A stretch of 42,282 bases of DNA from Candidatus Evtepia faecigallinarum. Its GTDB lineage: Bacteria > Bacillota > Clostridia > Oscillospirales > Oscillospiraceae. The stretch is from positions 1 to 42,282 of the forward strand of contig DXEA01000041.1 in the NCBI GenBank assembly GCA_019115225.1. The letters run 5' to 3'. The position numbers were made by a program, and so were the translations under genes. Positions 16,910-26,075 of this stretch are shown one piece after another (the first letter of the stretch is position 1; each line of letters starts with the position of its first letter). The notes under the pieces were generated by a model that saw only the letters and a list, made by a program, of their open reading frames with translations, did no database searches and was not told the origin of the DNA.

Positions 16910-18259
16910 ATGAATGCTTATATCGAAAGCGTTATTGAGACCGTAAAGAAGAAGCACGGCAGCGAGCCCGAGTTCGTGCAGACCGTGGAAGAAGTCCTGA
17001 GCTCTCTGGACCCCGTCGTCTCCGCTCACCCCGAGTATGAGGCCGTGGACCTGCTGGGCCGTATGGTCGAGCCCGAGCGGATGTTCACCTTCCGCGTTGT
17101 CTGGACCGACGACGCTGGCAAGACCCACACCAACATCGGCTATCGCTGCCAGTTCAACGGCGCCCTCGGCCCCTACAAGGGCGGCCTGCGGTTCCAGCCC
17201 AACGTGTATCCCGGCATCGTGAAGTTCCTGGGCTTCGAGCAGATCTTTAAGAACTCCCTGACCGGCCTGCCCATCGGCGGCGGCAAGGGCGGCGCTGACT
17301 TCGATCCCGCCGGCAAGTCCGACGCTGAGATCATGCGCTTCTGCCAGAGCTTCATGACCGCTCTGTATCGTTACATCGGGCCCGACATCGACGTGCCCGC
17401 CGGCGACATGGGCGTGGGCGGCCGTGAGATCGGCTACCTGTATGGCCAGTATCGCCGCCTGAAGGGTGTCTTCGAGAACGGCGTGCTCACCGGCAAGGGC
17501 CTGTCCTATGGCGGCTCCCTGGCTCGTCCCGAGGCCACCGGTTACGGCGCTGTGTACTATCTGGTGGAAGTCCTCAAGCACGAGGGCGAGGACATCAAGG
17601 GCAAGACCATCGCTGCTGCCGGCTTCGGCAATGTGACCTGGGGCATCTGCAAGAAGGCCAAGGAGCTGGGCGCCAAGGTCATCACCCTGTCCGGCCCCGA
17701 CGGCTATGTCTACGATCCCGACGGTGTGTCCACCGACGAGAAGGTCGACTACCTGCTGGAGATGCGTGCTTCCGGCCGCAACGTGGTTAAGGATTATGCG
17801 GACAAGTTCGGCGTGGAGTTCTTCCCCGGCCAGAAGCCCTGGGGCGTGAAGGCTGACATCATCATGCCCTCCGCTATGCAGAACGACGTGAACATGGAGC
17901 AGGCCAAGAAGATCGTGGAGTGCGGCGCTAAGTACTACATCGAGGTCGCCAACATGCCCACCACCAACGATGCTCTGACCTTCCTGATGAGCCAGAAGGA
18001 CATCATCGTGGCGCCCTCCAAGGCGGTTAACGCCGGCGGCGTGGGCGTGTCCGCCATGGAGATGTCCCAGAACTCCGAGCGTCTGTCCTGGACTGTCGAG
18101 GAAGTCGACGGCCAGCTGAAGAAGATGATGGAGACCATCCACAGAGTCTCTGCTGAGGCTGCTGAGGAGTATGGCCTGGGCTACAACCTGGTCGCTGGCG
18201 CCAACATCGCTGGCTTCAAGAAGGTTGCTGAGGCTATGATGGAGCAGGGCATCTTCTAA
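16910..18259 (+). CDS. gdhA: Hexameric glutamate dehydrogenase (likely NADP-type)
   Basis: MNAYIESVIETVKKKHGSEPEFVQTVEEVLSSL...RVVWTDDAGKTHTNIGYRCQFNGALGPYKGGLRFQPNV...GGGKGGADFDP; GAAGGAG upstream. Confidence 0.96.
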   Translation: MNAYIESVIETVKKKHGSEPEFVQTVEEVLSSLDPVVSAHPEYEAVDLLGRMVEPERMFTFRVVWTDDAGKTHTNIGYRCQFNGALGPYKGGLRFQPNVYPGIVKFLGFEQIFKNSLTGLPIGGGKGGADFDPAGKSDAEIMRFCQSFMTALYRYIGPDIDVPAGDMGVGGREIGYLYGQYRRLKGVFENGVLTGKGLSYGGSLARPEATGYGAVYYLVEVLKHEGEDIKGKTIAAAGFGNVTWGICKKAKELGAKVITLSGPDGYVYDPDGVSTDEKVDYLLEMRASGRNVVKDYADKFGVEFFPGQKPWGVKADIIMPSAMQNDVNMEQAKKIVECGAKYYIEVANMPTTNDALTFLMSQKDIIVAPSKAVNAGGVGVSAMEMSQNSERLSWTVEEVDGQLKKMMETIHRVSAEAAEEYGLGYNLVAGANIAGFKKVAEAMMEQGIF

Positions 18260-18283
18260 TTAACCCCCCTTCGTTTACCCCAA

Positions 18284-18315
18284 AAGGTCCCGTCCCTTGG
18301 ACGGGACCTTTTTTC
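18284..18315 (+). terminator. gdhA intrinsic terminator
   Basis: aaggtcccgtcc-ctt-ggacgggacctt followed by tttt. Confidence 0.9.
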
Positions 18316-18337
18316 TTTCCCGGGAAAGGAGGCCAGG

Positions 18338-19075
18338 ATGGCAAAGAATCATGACAGCGCCCAAGGGTTTGGGCAGCTGCGGGCCCAGGTGGCCCGGAAG
18401 CGGGAGCTGGAGGCGGCCCGTGGGGCTTTGGCGGAGCAGTGCGCGGCCCTGTCCGCCCAGGCCCAGGAGAAGAGAGCCGCCCGCCAGCAGGCGGAGCGGG
18501 AGCTGGAACAGTTGGAATCCGGCGGCGCTATGGGGGTACTTTTCACCCTGGCCGGGGGAAAGGCGGCCCGGCAGGAAGCGGCCCGCCGGGACCTGCGCCG
18601 GGCCAGGGAGGAGGACCAGAAGGCGGCCTGGGACCTGGCAGAGGCGGAAGGCCAGCTGCTGGAGACAGAACGGGAGCTGGCCGGGCTGGAAGGCTGTGAG
18701 GAGGCCTTTGCCGCGGTCCGCCAGCGGCGGCTGGCTGCCCTGCGGGGGGCGGGACTGCCCCAAAGCCAGCTTCTCACGCGCTTGGAAGAACAGCTGGACC
18801 GGGAAAGCCAATGGCTGCAAACCCTGGCCGCAATGGGCAACCAGGGGCAGGAGGCCCTGGAACAGGCCAAGTACACCCTGACGCTGGCGGCAAAGCTGGA
18901 ACTCTCCCGGCCCATCTTTCTGGTCCAGACCCTCCAGGACGCCGCCGACCTGACCATCCAGCAGCAGCAGGCCCTTCTCGCCCAGACAGAGCAGCTGACC
19001 GCGCAGGTGCGGGAGAACCGGGCTCGCTTGGAGGAGGCGGTAAACGATCTGCTGGGGCAGGACTTGCCCCTCTGA
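18338..19075 (+). CDS. Uncharacterised coiled-coil-rich protein
   Basis: 245 aa, Ala/Glu/Gln/Arg-rich heptad-like sequence; GGAAAGGAGG before ATG. Confidence 0.75.
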   Translation: MAKNHDSAQGFGQLRAQVARKRELEAARGALAEQCAALSAQAQEKRAARQQAERELEQLESGGAMGVLFTLAGGKAARQEAARRDLRRAREEDQKAAWDLAEAEGQLLETERELAGLEGCEEAFAAVRQRRLAALRGAGLPQSQLLTRLEEQLDRESQWLQTLAAMGNQGQEALEQAKYTLTLAAKLELSRPIFLVQTLQDAADLTIQQQQALLAQTEQLTAQVRENRARLEEAVNDLLGQDLPL

Positions 19076-19132
19076 CCCGCGCCTCCCCTGCCGCCCTCCT
19101 GTCCGCACAATCGGCTTTTCCCCTTTGCACCA

Positions 19133-19166
19133 AAAGGCCCTGGCCAATTCTGGCCAGGGCCTTTTT
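19133..19166. terminator. Bidirectional terminator between convergent genes
   Basis: aaaggccctggcca-attc-tggccagggccttttttc. Confidence 0.88.
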
Positions 19167-19205
19167 TCGTCCCCGCAGCGGGACATGGTGCTTCCTGTTA
19201 TGGGG

Positions 19206-20069
19206 TCACTCCCCTACCGGGTTTTCCAGCATGCCGATGCCCTCGATCTCGCAGCGGACCACGTCCCCTGCCTTGAGGAACTTGGGGGGATCAAAGCCCA
19301 TGCCCACCCCGGCGGGGGTGCCGGTGGCGAGGATGGTGCCCGCCTGGAGGGTCATGCCCCGGGTGAGCTCCTGGAGGATGTGGGGGATGGAGAAGATGAG
19401 CTGGTCGGTGGTGGCCTCCTGGCGTTTTTCCCCGTTGACCCAGCAGCGGATGGGCAGGGCGGGGGGCCAGGCCACCTCGTCCCTGGTGACGATGCAGGGG
19501 CCCATGGGGGTGAAGCCGTCCAGGCCCTTGCCGAAGTACCACTGCTTGTGGCCGGTCTGGAGGTTGCGGGCGGAGACGTCGTTGAGGACGGTGTAGCCGA
19601 AGATGTAGTCCTGGGCCTCCTCGGCCTTGACGTTCTTGGCGTCCCTGCCCAGGATCACCGCCAGCTCTGCCTCGTAGTCCAGGCTGTCCACCAGGTCAAA
19701 GTGGCCGGGGATGGGGGCACCGGGGCCGGGGCAGTGGGTGGCCCGCTTGGAGAAGTATACCGCCCGCTCCGGGGCCCGGGTAAAGGCCTGGGCGTCAAAC
19801 TGCTCGGCCTCGGCCTTGTGCTTTTGATAGTTCATGCCCAGGCAGATCACGTCCTGCCGGGGGTGGGGGATGGGGGCCAGGACGGTGACGTCGGCCAGGG
19901 CAAACTCGCCGGTACTCTTGCTGGCGATCTCCAGCACCCCCCGGCGGTGGTCGGGGTCGTCGGCCAGCAGGTGGTTCATGGTCTCATAGGGCAGGGGGGT
20001 CAGCCGGCCGGGACGGGCCTCGAGACAGACCAGCTGGCGGTCCTGCCAGGCTGCGGTGTAGAGTTTCAT
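19206..20069 (-). CDS. Fumarylacetoacetate hydrolase family protein
   Basis: ATG at 20069: MKLYTAAWQDRQLVCLEARPG...VICLGMNYQKHKAE...DYEAELAVILG...FGYTVLNDVSARNLQ...TGTPAGVGMGFDPP. Confidence 0.92.
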   Translation of the reverse strand: MKLYTAAWQDRQLVCLEARPGRLTPLPYETMNHLLADDPDHRRGVLEIASKSTGEFALADVTVLAPIPHPRQDVICLGMNYQKHKAEAEQFDAQAFTRAPERAVYFSKRATHCPGPGAPIPGHFDLVDSLDYEAELAVILGRDAKNVKAEEAQDYIFGYTVLNDVSARNLQTGHKQWYFGKGLDGFTPMGPCIVTRDEVAWPPALPIRCWVNGEKRQEATTDQLIFSIPHILQELTRGMTLQAGTILATGTPAGVGMGFDPPKFLKAGDVVRCEIEGIGMLENPVGE

Positions 20070-20097
20070 GGGCGTCTTCCTCCGTTTCTTTCGTGGT

Positions 20098-21141
20098 TCA
20101 GGCGCGCTCCCAGCGGTCCAGGGCCCGGATGAGGTCCTTGACGGCGCTGGCTTCCGTGGCCCAGCTGGTGCACACCCGCACGGCGGTGTGCTCCCCGTCG
20201 GGCTTGGCCCAGAAGGCAAAGGCGAAGTCCTTTTCCAGGGCGGCCAGCAGGGCGTCGGGCAGGATGGGATACTGTTGGTTGGTCCGGGAGTCATAGAGCA
20301 TCTCATAGCCCCGGTCCTCAAAGGCCCGGCGCAGGTCCAGGGCCAGTTGGTCGGCGTGGCGGGCCAGGTCAAAGTACAGGCCGTTTTCCAGAATGGCGCA
20401 GAACTGGACCCCCAGCAGCCGCCCCTTGGCCAGCAGGCCGCCCCGCTGCTTGATGAAGTAGCGGAAATCCCGCTTCAGGGCGGGGTGGGACAGGACCAGG
20501 GCCTCGCCGAACAGCAGGCCCTGCTTGGTGCCGCCCAGAGAAAAGGCGTCGCACCGGCGGGCCAGGTCGGGCAGGGTCATGTCGCAGGCGGGGCTCATGA
20601 GGCCGTAGCCCAGGCGGGCCCCGTCGATGTAGAGAAACAGCCCCAAGTCCTGGCAGGTCTGCCACAGGGCGGTCAGCTCGGCCAGGGAGTAGAGGGTGCC
20701 GTTTTCCGTGGGCTGGGAGAGGTAGACCATGCCCGGCTGGACCATGTGCTCCCGGGTCTCGTCCTCCCAGTGGGCCTGGTAGACCCGCCGGACGTCCAGG
20801 GCGGAGAGTTTGCCGTCCCGGCTGGGGACGGCCAGGACCTTGTGGCCGGTGCTCTCGATGGCCCCGCTCTCGTGGACGTTGATGTGGCCGCTGGCGGCGG
20901 CGATGACCCCCTGGTGGGGCCGCAGGGCGGCGGCGATGACCGTGGTGTTGGTCTGGGTGCCCCCCACCAGGAAGTGGACATCCAGGCGGTCGTCCCGGCA
21001 CAGGTCCCGGATGAGGCGGCGGGCCCGGTCGCAGTAGGGGTCCTCGCCGTAGCCGGCGGTCTGCTCCAGGTTGGTCTCAAAGAGCCGGCGGAGGATGGCC
21101 TCGTGGGCCCCCTCGGTGTAGTCACAGGTAAATTGTGTCAT
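20098..21141 (-). CDS. Threonine aldolase-like (beta-eliminating lyase family) PLP enzyme
   Basis: MTQFTCDYTEGAHEAILRRLFETNLEQTAGYGEDPYC...FLVGGTQTNTTVIAAALRPHQGVIAA...HINVHESGAIESTGHKV...FSLGGTKQGLLFGEALV. Confidence 0.9.
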   Translation of the reverse strand: MTQFTCDYTEGAHEAILRRLFETNLEQTAGYGEDPYCDRARRLIRDLCRDDRLDVHFLVGGTQTNTTVIAAALRPHQGVIAAASGHINVHESGAIESTGHKVLAVPSRDGKLSALDVRRVYQAHWEDETREHMVQPGMVYLSQPTENGTLYSLAELTALWQTCQDLGLFLYIDGARLGYGLMSPACDMTLPDLARRCDAFSLGGTKQGLLFGEALVLSHPALKRDFRYFIKQRGGLLAKGRLLGVQFCAILENGLYFDLARHADQLALDLRRAFEDRGYEMLYDSRTNQQYPILPDALLAALEKDFAFAFWAKPDGEHTAVRVCTSWATEASAVKDLIRALDRWERA

Positions 21142-21236
21142 CGTCTTCCCTCCCGCGGCGGCGGTCTGCCTGCCGGTTTGTTCCATTATACGCGCTTGGG
21201 GCCAAATGGTCAACTCAGGGGGGGGAGAAGAAAGGG

Positions 21237-21272
21237 GGAGACCGCTGCGGATGGGATTGCGCGGCGGTCTCC
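21237..21272. terminator. Hairpin terminator downstream of the CBS gene
   Basis: ggagaccgc...gcggtctcc 9-bp stem with T-rich flank. Confidence 0.6.
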
Positions 21273-21280
21273 TTTTCCTT

Positions 21281-21718
21281 TTATAAATGGCGGATGTTCT
21301 CGGAGATGTCGGTCAGGGCCCGGGAGATCTCCATCTCCCAGTGGCCGCACTTGGCCAGATCGCCCAGGGAGAGCATCCCCACCACCTTGCCGCTGTCCAC
21401 CACAGGAAGACGGCGGACCTGCTGGCCGGACATGAGCTGGGCGGCCTGGCGGGGGTCGGCGTCGGGGGCCACGGCGGCGGGGCGGCGGGACATGATGGCG
21501 CTGACGGGGACCTGGGCGGGGTCCTCCCCGGCGGCCACGCAGCGCAGGACGATGTCCCGGTCGGTGACCACCCCCAGCAGGGCGCCGGAGGGGGTGCAGA
21601 CGGGCAGGGAGCCGATGTTGTGCCGGGCCAGGAGACGGGCGGCCAGGGCGGCGCTTTCCTTGGGGTCGATGGCGACCACACAGGGGTTCATGAGCTGCTT
21701 GACTTGCAGAAAAATCAC
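21281..21718 (-). CDS. CBS domain-containing protein
   Basis: Tandem CBS: QVKQLMNPCVVAIDPKESAALAARLLARHNIGSLPVCTPSGALLGVVTDRDIVLRC...VSAIMSRRPAAVAPDADPRQAAQLMSGQQVRRLPVVDSGKVVGMLSLGDLAK. Confidence 0.94.
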   Translation of the reverse strand: MIFLQVKQLMNPCVVAIDPKESAALAARLLARHNIGSLPVCTPSGALLGVVTDRDIVLRCVAAGEDPAQVPVSAIMSRRPAAVAPDADPRQAAQLMSGQQVRRLPVVDSGKVVGMLSLGDLAKCGHWEMEISRALTDISENIRHL

Positions 21719-21857
21719 CTCTCTTTTGGGGGGAATGGGACGGCTTTTTTCCTGCTGTTAGTTTGGGCGGGGCAAAGGGGCCTTATGCCCCAAAAAAGGG
21801 ACTGAGAGGCCGTTTGGGCCGGTTTTTTGAAAATTTGCAAAAAAAGTTTGGAAAAAG

Positions 21858-21875
21858 GTGTACGTTTGCGTACAC
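21858..21875. promoter_or_regulatory. Dyad operator candidate upstream of the phage-derived operon
   Basis: GTGTACG-tttg-CGTACAC, perfect 7-bp arms, about 40 bp before the first ORF in an A/T-tract region. Confidence 0.55.
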
Positions 21876-21915
21876 GAAAAGGGGGTGTCACCGGGTAGGG
21901 TGAGGAGGGATTTAC

Positions 21916-22233
21916 ATGGCAAAGAAAAAACTGGACCGGCGCAGCGTCCTGGAGCAGATGATGGCCCTGGCCGCCGGGGCCGCCAACGACGCGGTGAAGC
22001 TGGCCTATCTCACGGAAGAGCGCATGGGGGAGATCGACGGCCTGGACCTGGGCTGCCTGACCGAGTTCAAGCGCAGCAGCAATGGGGCGGTGGAGGTGAA
22101 GCTCACCGACCGGGCCGCCGTATTGGAAAAGCTGCTGGAGCAGATGAAGGAGGAGGAGGGCCGGGAGATGGCCGCCTTCCTCACCGCCCTGGACCGGCCC
22201 CTGGCCCCGGAAGAGGTGAGCTCGGACCGATGA
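21916..22233 (+). CDS. Putative terminase small subunit
   Basis: 105 aa, immediately upstream of and overlapping the large terminase; assigned by position. Confidence 0.6.
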   Translation: MAKKKLDRRSVLEQMMALAAGAANDAVKLAYLTEERMGEIDGLDLGCLTEFKRSSNGAVEVKLTDRAAVLEKLLEQMKEEEGREMAAFLTALDRPLAPEEVSSDR

Positions 22234-23486
22234 GCCTGCGCTTTTCCGACAAGCAGAAGGAAGTTCTTGGCTGGTGGACACGGGGCTCCCCCCACCGGGA
22301 CCGGGACGCCATCGTGTGCGACGGGGCGGTGCGCAGCGGGAAGACCATGTGCCTGGGCCTGTCCTTCGTGCTGTGGAGCATGACCCGCTTCCGGCGGCAG
22401 CAGTTTGCCCTGTGCGGCAAGACCACCCAGTCGGTGCGGCGGAACCTGCTGTACAGCGTGCTGCCGGTGCTGGAAAGCCTGGGCTTTCAGTGGGAGGAGA
22501 AGATCTCCCGCAACTGGCTCAAGGTGCGCTATGGGCCGGTGGAGAACACCTATTTCCTCTTCGGGGGGAAGGACGAGGGCTCTGCCGCCCTCATCCAGGG
22601 CATCACCCTGGCGGGGGTGCTGCTGGATGAGGTGGTGCTCATGCCCCGCTCTTTCGTGGAGCAGGCCTGCGCCCGGTGCTCGGTGACGGGGGCCAAGTTC
22701 TGGTTCTCCTGCAACCCCGCCGGGCCGGGGCACTGGTTTTACCGGGAGTGGATCTGCAAGGCCCGGGAGCGGAACCTCCTCCACCTGCGCTTCTTCATGG
22801 AGGACAACCCCACCCTCTCCCCCGAGACCCGGCAGCGGTATGAGCGGGCCTTTCAGGGGGCCTTTTACCGGCGGTTCGTGCTGGGGGAGTGGACGGCGGC
22901 GGAGGGATTGGTCTATGACTTCTTTGACGAGGACATGGTGCTGCCCCCGCCGGCGGGCCAGGCCCAGCGGTGGGTGATCTCCTGCGACTACGGCACCGTC
23001 AACCCCACCTCCATGGGGCTGTGGGGGAAGTACGGCGGGGTGTGGTACCGGGTGAAGGAGTATTACTACGACGCCCGGCAGGAGAGACGGCAGCAGACCG
23101 ACCAGGAGTACGCCCAGCGGCTGAGGGAACTGGCCGGGGGACGGGAGATTGAGGCGGTGGTGGCAGACCCCTCGGCGGCCTCCTTTCTGGAGGTCCTGCG
23201 CCGGGAGGGGTGGAACGTGCGCAAGGCCAACAACGACGTGCTCTCGGGCATCCGGCTCACCGCCGACGCCTTGAAAAGTGGGCGCATCGTCATCTGCTCC
23301 CCCTGTCAGGATGCCATCCGGGAGTTCGGGTCCTATTGCTGGGACCTGGCCGCCGGGGACCGGGACAAGGTGCGCAAGGAGTTTGACCACGCCATGGACG
23401 AGATCCGCTACTTCGTGGCCACCGTGGCCGCCCCGGAGGAGGGGGACGACCCCTTCTTCGCCGGGTATGTGGAGCGGCGGGTGTGA
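22230..23486 (+). CDS. Phage terminase large subunit (PBSX-type)
   Basis: MSLRFSDKQKEVLGWW...IVCDGAVRSGKTMCLGLSFVLW (Walker A)...GVLLDEVVLMP (Walker B)...ISCDYGTVNPTSMGLWG (nuclease). Confidence 0.93.
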   Translation: MSLRFSDKQKEVLGWWTRGSPHRDRDAIVCDGAVRSGKTMCLGLSFVLWSMTRFRRQQFALCGKTTQSVRRNLLYSVLPVLESLGFQWEEKISRNWLKVRYGPVENTYFLFGGKDEGSAALIQGITLAGVLLDEVVLMPRSFVEQACARCSVTGAKFWFSCNPAGPGHWFYREWICKARERNLLHLRFFMEDNPTLSPETRQRYERAFQGAFYRRFVLGEWTAAEGLVYDFFDEDMVLPPPAGQAQRWVISCDYGTVNPTSMGLWGKYGGVWYRVKEYYYDARQERRQQTDQEYAQRLRELAGGREIEAVVADPSAASFLEVLRREGWNVRKANNDVLSGIRLTADALKSGRIVICSPCQDAIREFGSYCWDLAAGDRDKVRKEFDHAMDEIRYFVATVAAPEEGDDPFFAGYVERRV

Positions 23487-23505
23487 GAGACGAAAGGAGG
23501 ATGTG

Positions 23506-24774
23506 ATGGGATTTTGGAAAGGACGGAAGCAGGAGGCGCAGGCTCCCCCGGGGCCGGTCCAGCTCAGGCCGGCCCAGCGCCACCCCTTCCAGATGCTGGG
23601 CGGCTATGTGCCCCTGCATCAGCCGGCCTTTTCCCTCTACCGGGCCATCCGGGAGGCCATCCCGGTGGTGGATGCGGCGGTACTCAAGCTGGTGCGTCTG
23701 GCCGGGGGCGTGGGGGTGACGTGTGAGGACAAGAGGGCCGAGGAGGAGCTGAACCAGTTCCTGCGCACGGTGCCCGCCGGGTGGAACCAGCGGGGCATTC
23801 AGACCTTTCTGGACAGCTATCTGGACTGCCTGCTCACCTGCGGCCGGGCGGTGGGGGAGATCGTCCCCAGCCGGGACGGGCGGGAGATCGCGGCGGTGCT
23901 GTGCGGGAACGTCTCCGACGTGGAGGTGAAGGTGGGGGACTCTCCCCTGGACCAGAAGCTGGCCCTGCGCCGGCCCAACGGGGAGACGGAGCTGCTGCCC
24001 CGGCAGGACTTATTGCTCTTTACCCCCTACCACCCCAGCCCGGAAAACCCCTATGGGCAGTCGCTGCTCCACGGGCTGCCCTTTCTGTCCGGGGTGCTGT
24101 TGAAGATCTATCAGACCCTGGGGGAGAACTGGGAGCGGGCGGGGAACGTCCGCTTCGCCGTGGTCTATAAGCCGGAAGAGGGGCTGGACCAGCGGCGGGT
24201 CCAGGAGCGGGGGAAGCTGCTGGCCCAGCGGTGGTCCCAGGCCATGGAGAACACCCGGAACGGGTCCGTGCGGGATTTCGTCACCGTGGGGGATGTGGAG
24301 ATCAAGGTCATCGGGGCCGAGTGCGACATCCCCGACTGTCAGGCGCCGGTGCGGCTGATTTTAGAGCAGCTCATCTCCCAGACGGGCATCCCGCCCTTTT
24401 TGCTGGGGCTGAACTGGTCCTCCACCGAGCGCATGAGCAGCCAGCAGGCGGACATCATGACCAGCGAGCTCACCGCTCTGCGCCGCACCCTCACCCCGGT
24501 GGTGGAAAAGGTGTGCGACCTGTGGCTGCGGATGCACGGCAAGGGGTGCGCCTTCCAGGTGGTCTGGGAGGAGATCAATCTCCAGGACCAGGTGGAAGAG
24601 GCCCGGGCCGTCCTGTACCGCCAGCAGGCGGCACAGCTGGCCAAGGGAGAGAAGAACACCGGCCGGGGAAAGGAGGAGGCCAAGGAAGAGGACAAGCCCA
24701 AAACCGACCAGGAAAAGAAGGAGGAGAACCATGCAGACAGTGACCAAGGAAGCCCGGACCCAGGTGACCGCTGA
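23506..24774 (+). CDS. Phage portal protein
   Basis: 422 aa: HQPAFSLYRAIREAIPVVDAAVLKLVRLAGG...LLLFTPYHPSPENPYGQSLLHGLPFLSGVLLKIYQTL...IPPFLLGLNWSSTERMSSQQADIMTSEL. Confidence 0.82.
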   Translation: MGFWKGRKQEAQAPPGPVQLRPAQRHPFQMLGGYVPLHQPAFSLYRAIREAIPVVDAAVLKLVRLAGGVGVTCEDKRAEEELNQFLRTVPAGWNQRGIQTFLDSYLDCLLTCGRAVGEIVPSRDGREIAAVLCGNVSDVEVKVGDSPLDQKLALRRPNGETELLPRQDLLLFTPYHPSPENPYGQSLLHGLPFLSGVLLKIYQTLGENWERAGNVRFAVVYKPEEGLDQRRVQERGKLLAQRWSQAMENTRNGSVRDFVTVGDVEIKVIGAECDIPDCQAPVRLILEQLISQTGIPPFLLGLNWSSTERMSSQQADIMTSELTALRRTLTPVVEKVCDLWLRMHGKGCAFQVVWEEINLQDQVEEARAVLYRQQAAQLAKGEKNTGRGKEEAKEEDKPKTDQEKKEENHADSDQGSPDPGDR

Positions 24775-25672
24775 CCCGGCCGCCGGGGAGCTGGAGGCCA
24801 TCAACAGCCTCAACGGCACCAGCCTGACCGAGGAGGAGGTCTATCTCTTCGCCGTGCGGCTGTGCGACAACCAGACCGACCGGGACATGGAGTACTTTGG
24901 CCGCCAGGACCTGGAGGTGCTGGCCCCCCTCTTTGTGGGGAAAACCGGCATTTTTGACCACAGCTGGAGCGCCAGGGACCAGACCGCCCGCATTTACCGC
25001 ACGGAGGTGGTGGACGAGCCGGGGCTGGTGAGCGAGGCCGGGGAGCCGGGGTGCTACCTGAAAGGGTATGCCTACATGCTGCGCACGGCGGAGAACGCCG
25101 GGCTCATTGCCGAGATCGAGGGGGGAATCAAGAAGGAGGTCAGCGTCAGCTGCGCCGTCAGCGGGAGTATTTGCTCCATCTGCGGCAACGACATCCACGA
25201 CCGCACCGCCTGCAGCCACGTGAAGGGACGGGTGTATGAGGGGAGACGGTGCATCGTGCGCCTGGCCCAGCCCACCGACGCCTTTGAGTGGTCCTTTGTG
25301 GCCGTGCCCGCCCAGCCCCGGGCGGGGGTGGTGAAGAGCCTGGGCCGGGGGGAAAGCCTGGACCAGGTGCTGGCCGGGCTGGACGGCCCCTGGCAGGCAG
25401 AGTGGAAGGAGCTCCAGCGCCAGGCCGCCGCCGGGCGGCGGTATCTGGAAAAGCTGCGGCAGGAGACGGTGCGCCTGGGCCTTATGGCCCAGAAGGGCCT
25501 GCAGCGGGAGACCCTGCAGGCCATCGCCGGAAAGCTGGACGAGGAGGAGCTGGAAGAGCTGCGGGCCTGCTATGCCCGGCAGCTGGAGGATGCCCTGCCC
25601 CTGCCCGTCCAGCTCAGCTACGGCGGGGAACAACGAGGAGAGGCCGGGGACGATGCGTCCTTTGTCATCTAA
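24731..25672 (+). CDS. Putative prohead protease/scaffold-like protein
   Basis: 313 aa between portal and capsid: GKTGIFDHSWSARDQTARIYRTEV...ICSICGNDIHDRTACSHVKGRVYEGRRC...DAFEWSFVAVPAQPRAGVVKS; 44-nt overlap with portal. Confidence 0.6.
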   Translation: MQTVTKEARTQVTADPAAGELEAINSLNGTSLTEEEVYLFAVRLCDNQTDRDMEYFGRQDLEVLAPLFVGKTGIFDHSWSARDQTARIYRTEVVDEPGLVSEAGEPGCYLKGYAYMLRTAENAGLIAEIEGGIKKEVSVSCAVSGSICSICGNDIHDRTACSHVKGRVYEGRRCIVRLAQPTDAFEWSFVAVPAQPRAGVVKSLGRGESLDQVLAGLDGPWQAEWKELQRQAAAGRRYLEKLRQETVRLGLMAQKGLQRETLQAIAGKLDEEELEELRACYARQLEDALPLPVQLSYGGEQRGEAGDDASFVI

Positions 25673-25699
25673 AACCAAATCACAAAAGGAGGAAGAACA

Positions 25700-26050
25700 A
25701 TGGGTGTTGCGTTCAACGGAATGGAGAGTTTGGTGGTCACCTTCCAGGCGGAGACCGCCACGGCGGGGCAGTTTGCCGCCATGCAGGAAAATGACACGGT
25801 GCAGGATGCCGCCGACGGGGCTGCCCCCGTGGGCCTCATCCTCAACCTGCGCGGAGGCCACGCCGCTGTGCAGGTGCGGGGCTATGCCCAGACTGCCTAC
25901 AGCGGCACCGGCGCCCCCGTGCTGGGCTGGAACCAGCTGGTGGCCGACGGCGCCGGCGGCCTGCGCCTGGCAGCGGACGGCGAGACGGGCCGGACCTGTC
26001 TGGTGGTGAACCTGGACAGCGGCAGCAAGACCATGGGCCTGTTCCTGTGA
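25700..26050 (+). CDS. Putative capsid decoration/head fibre protein
   Basis: 116 aa Gly/Ala-rich, directly upstream of the major capsid gene. Confidence 0.5.
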   Translation: MGVAFNGMESLVVTFQAETATAGQFAAMQENDTVQDAADGAAPVGLILNLRGGHAAVQVRGYAQTAYSGTGAPVLGWNQLVADGAGGLRLAADGETGRTCLVVNLDSGSKTMGLFL

Positions 26051-26075
26051 GAACGGGCGGAAAGGAGTGAATGGT

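Noticed and set aside
16790-18142. 450-aa minus-strand ORF opposite gdhA
   Set aside because: Mirror of gdhA codon usage; no RBS or domain support.
22005-23390. 461-aa minus-strand ORF opposite terminase
   Set aside because: Shadow ORF; sense strand has Walker motifs of TerL.
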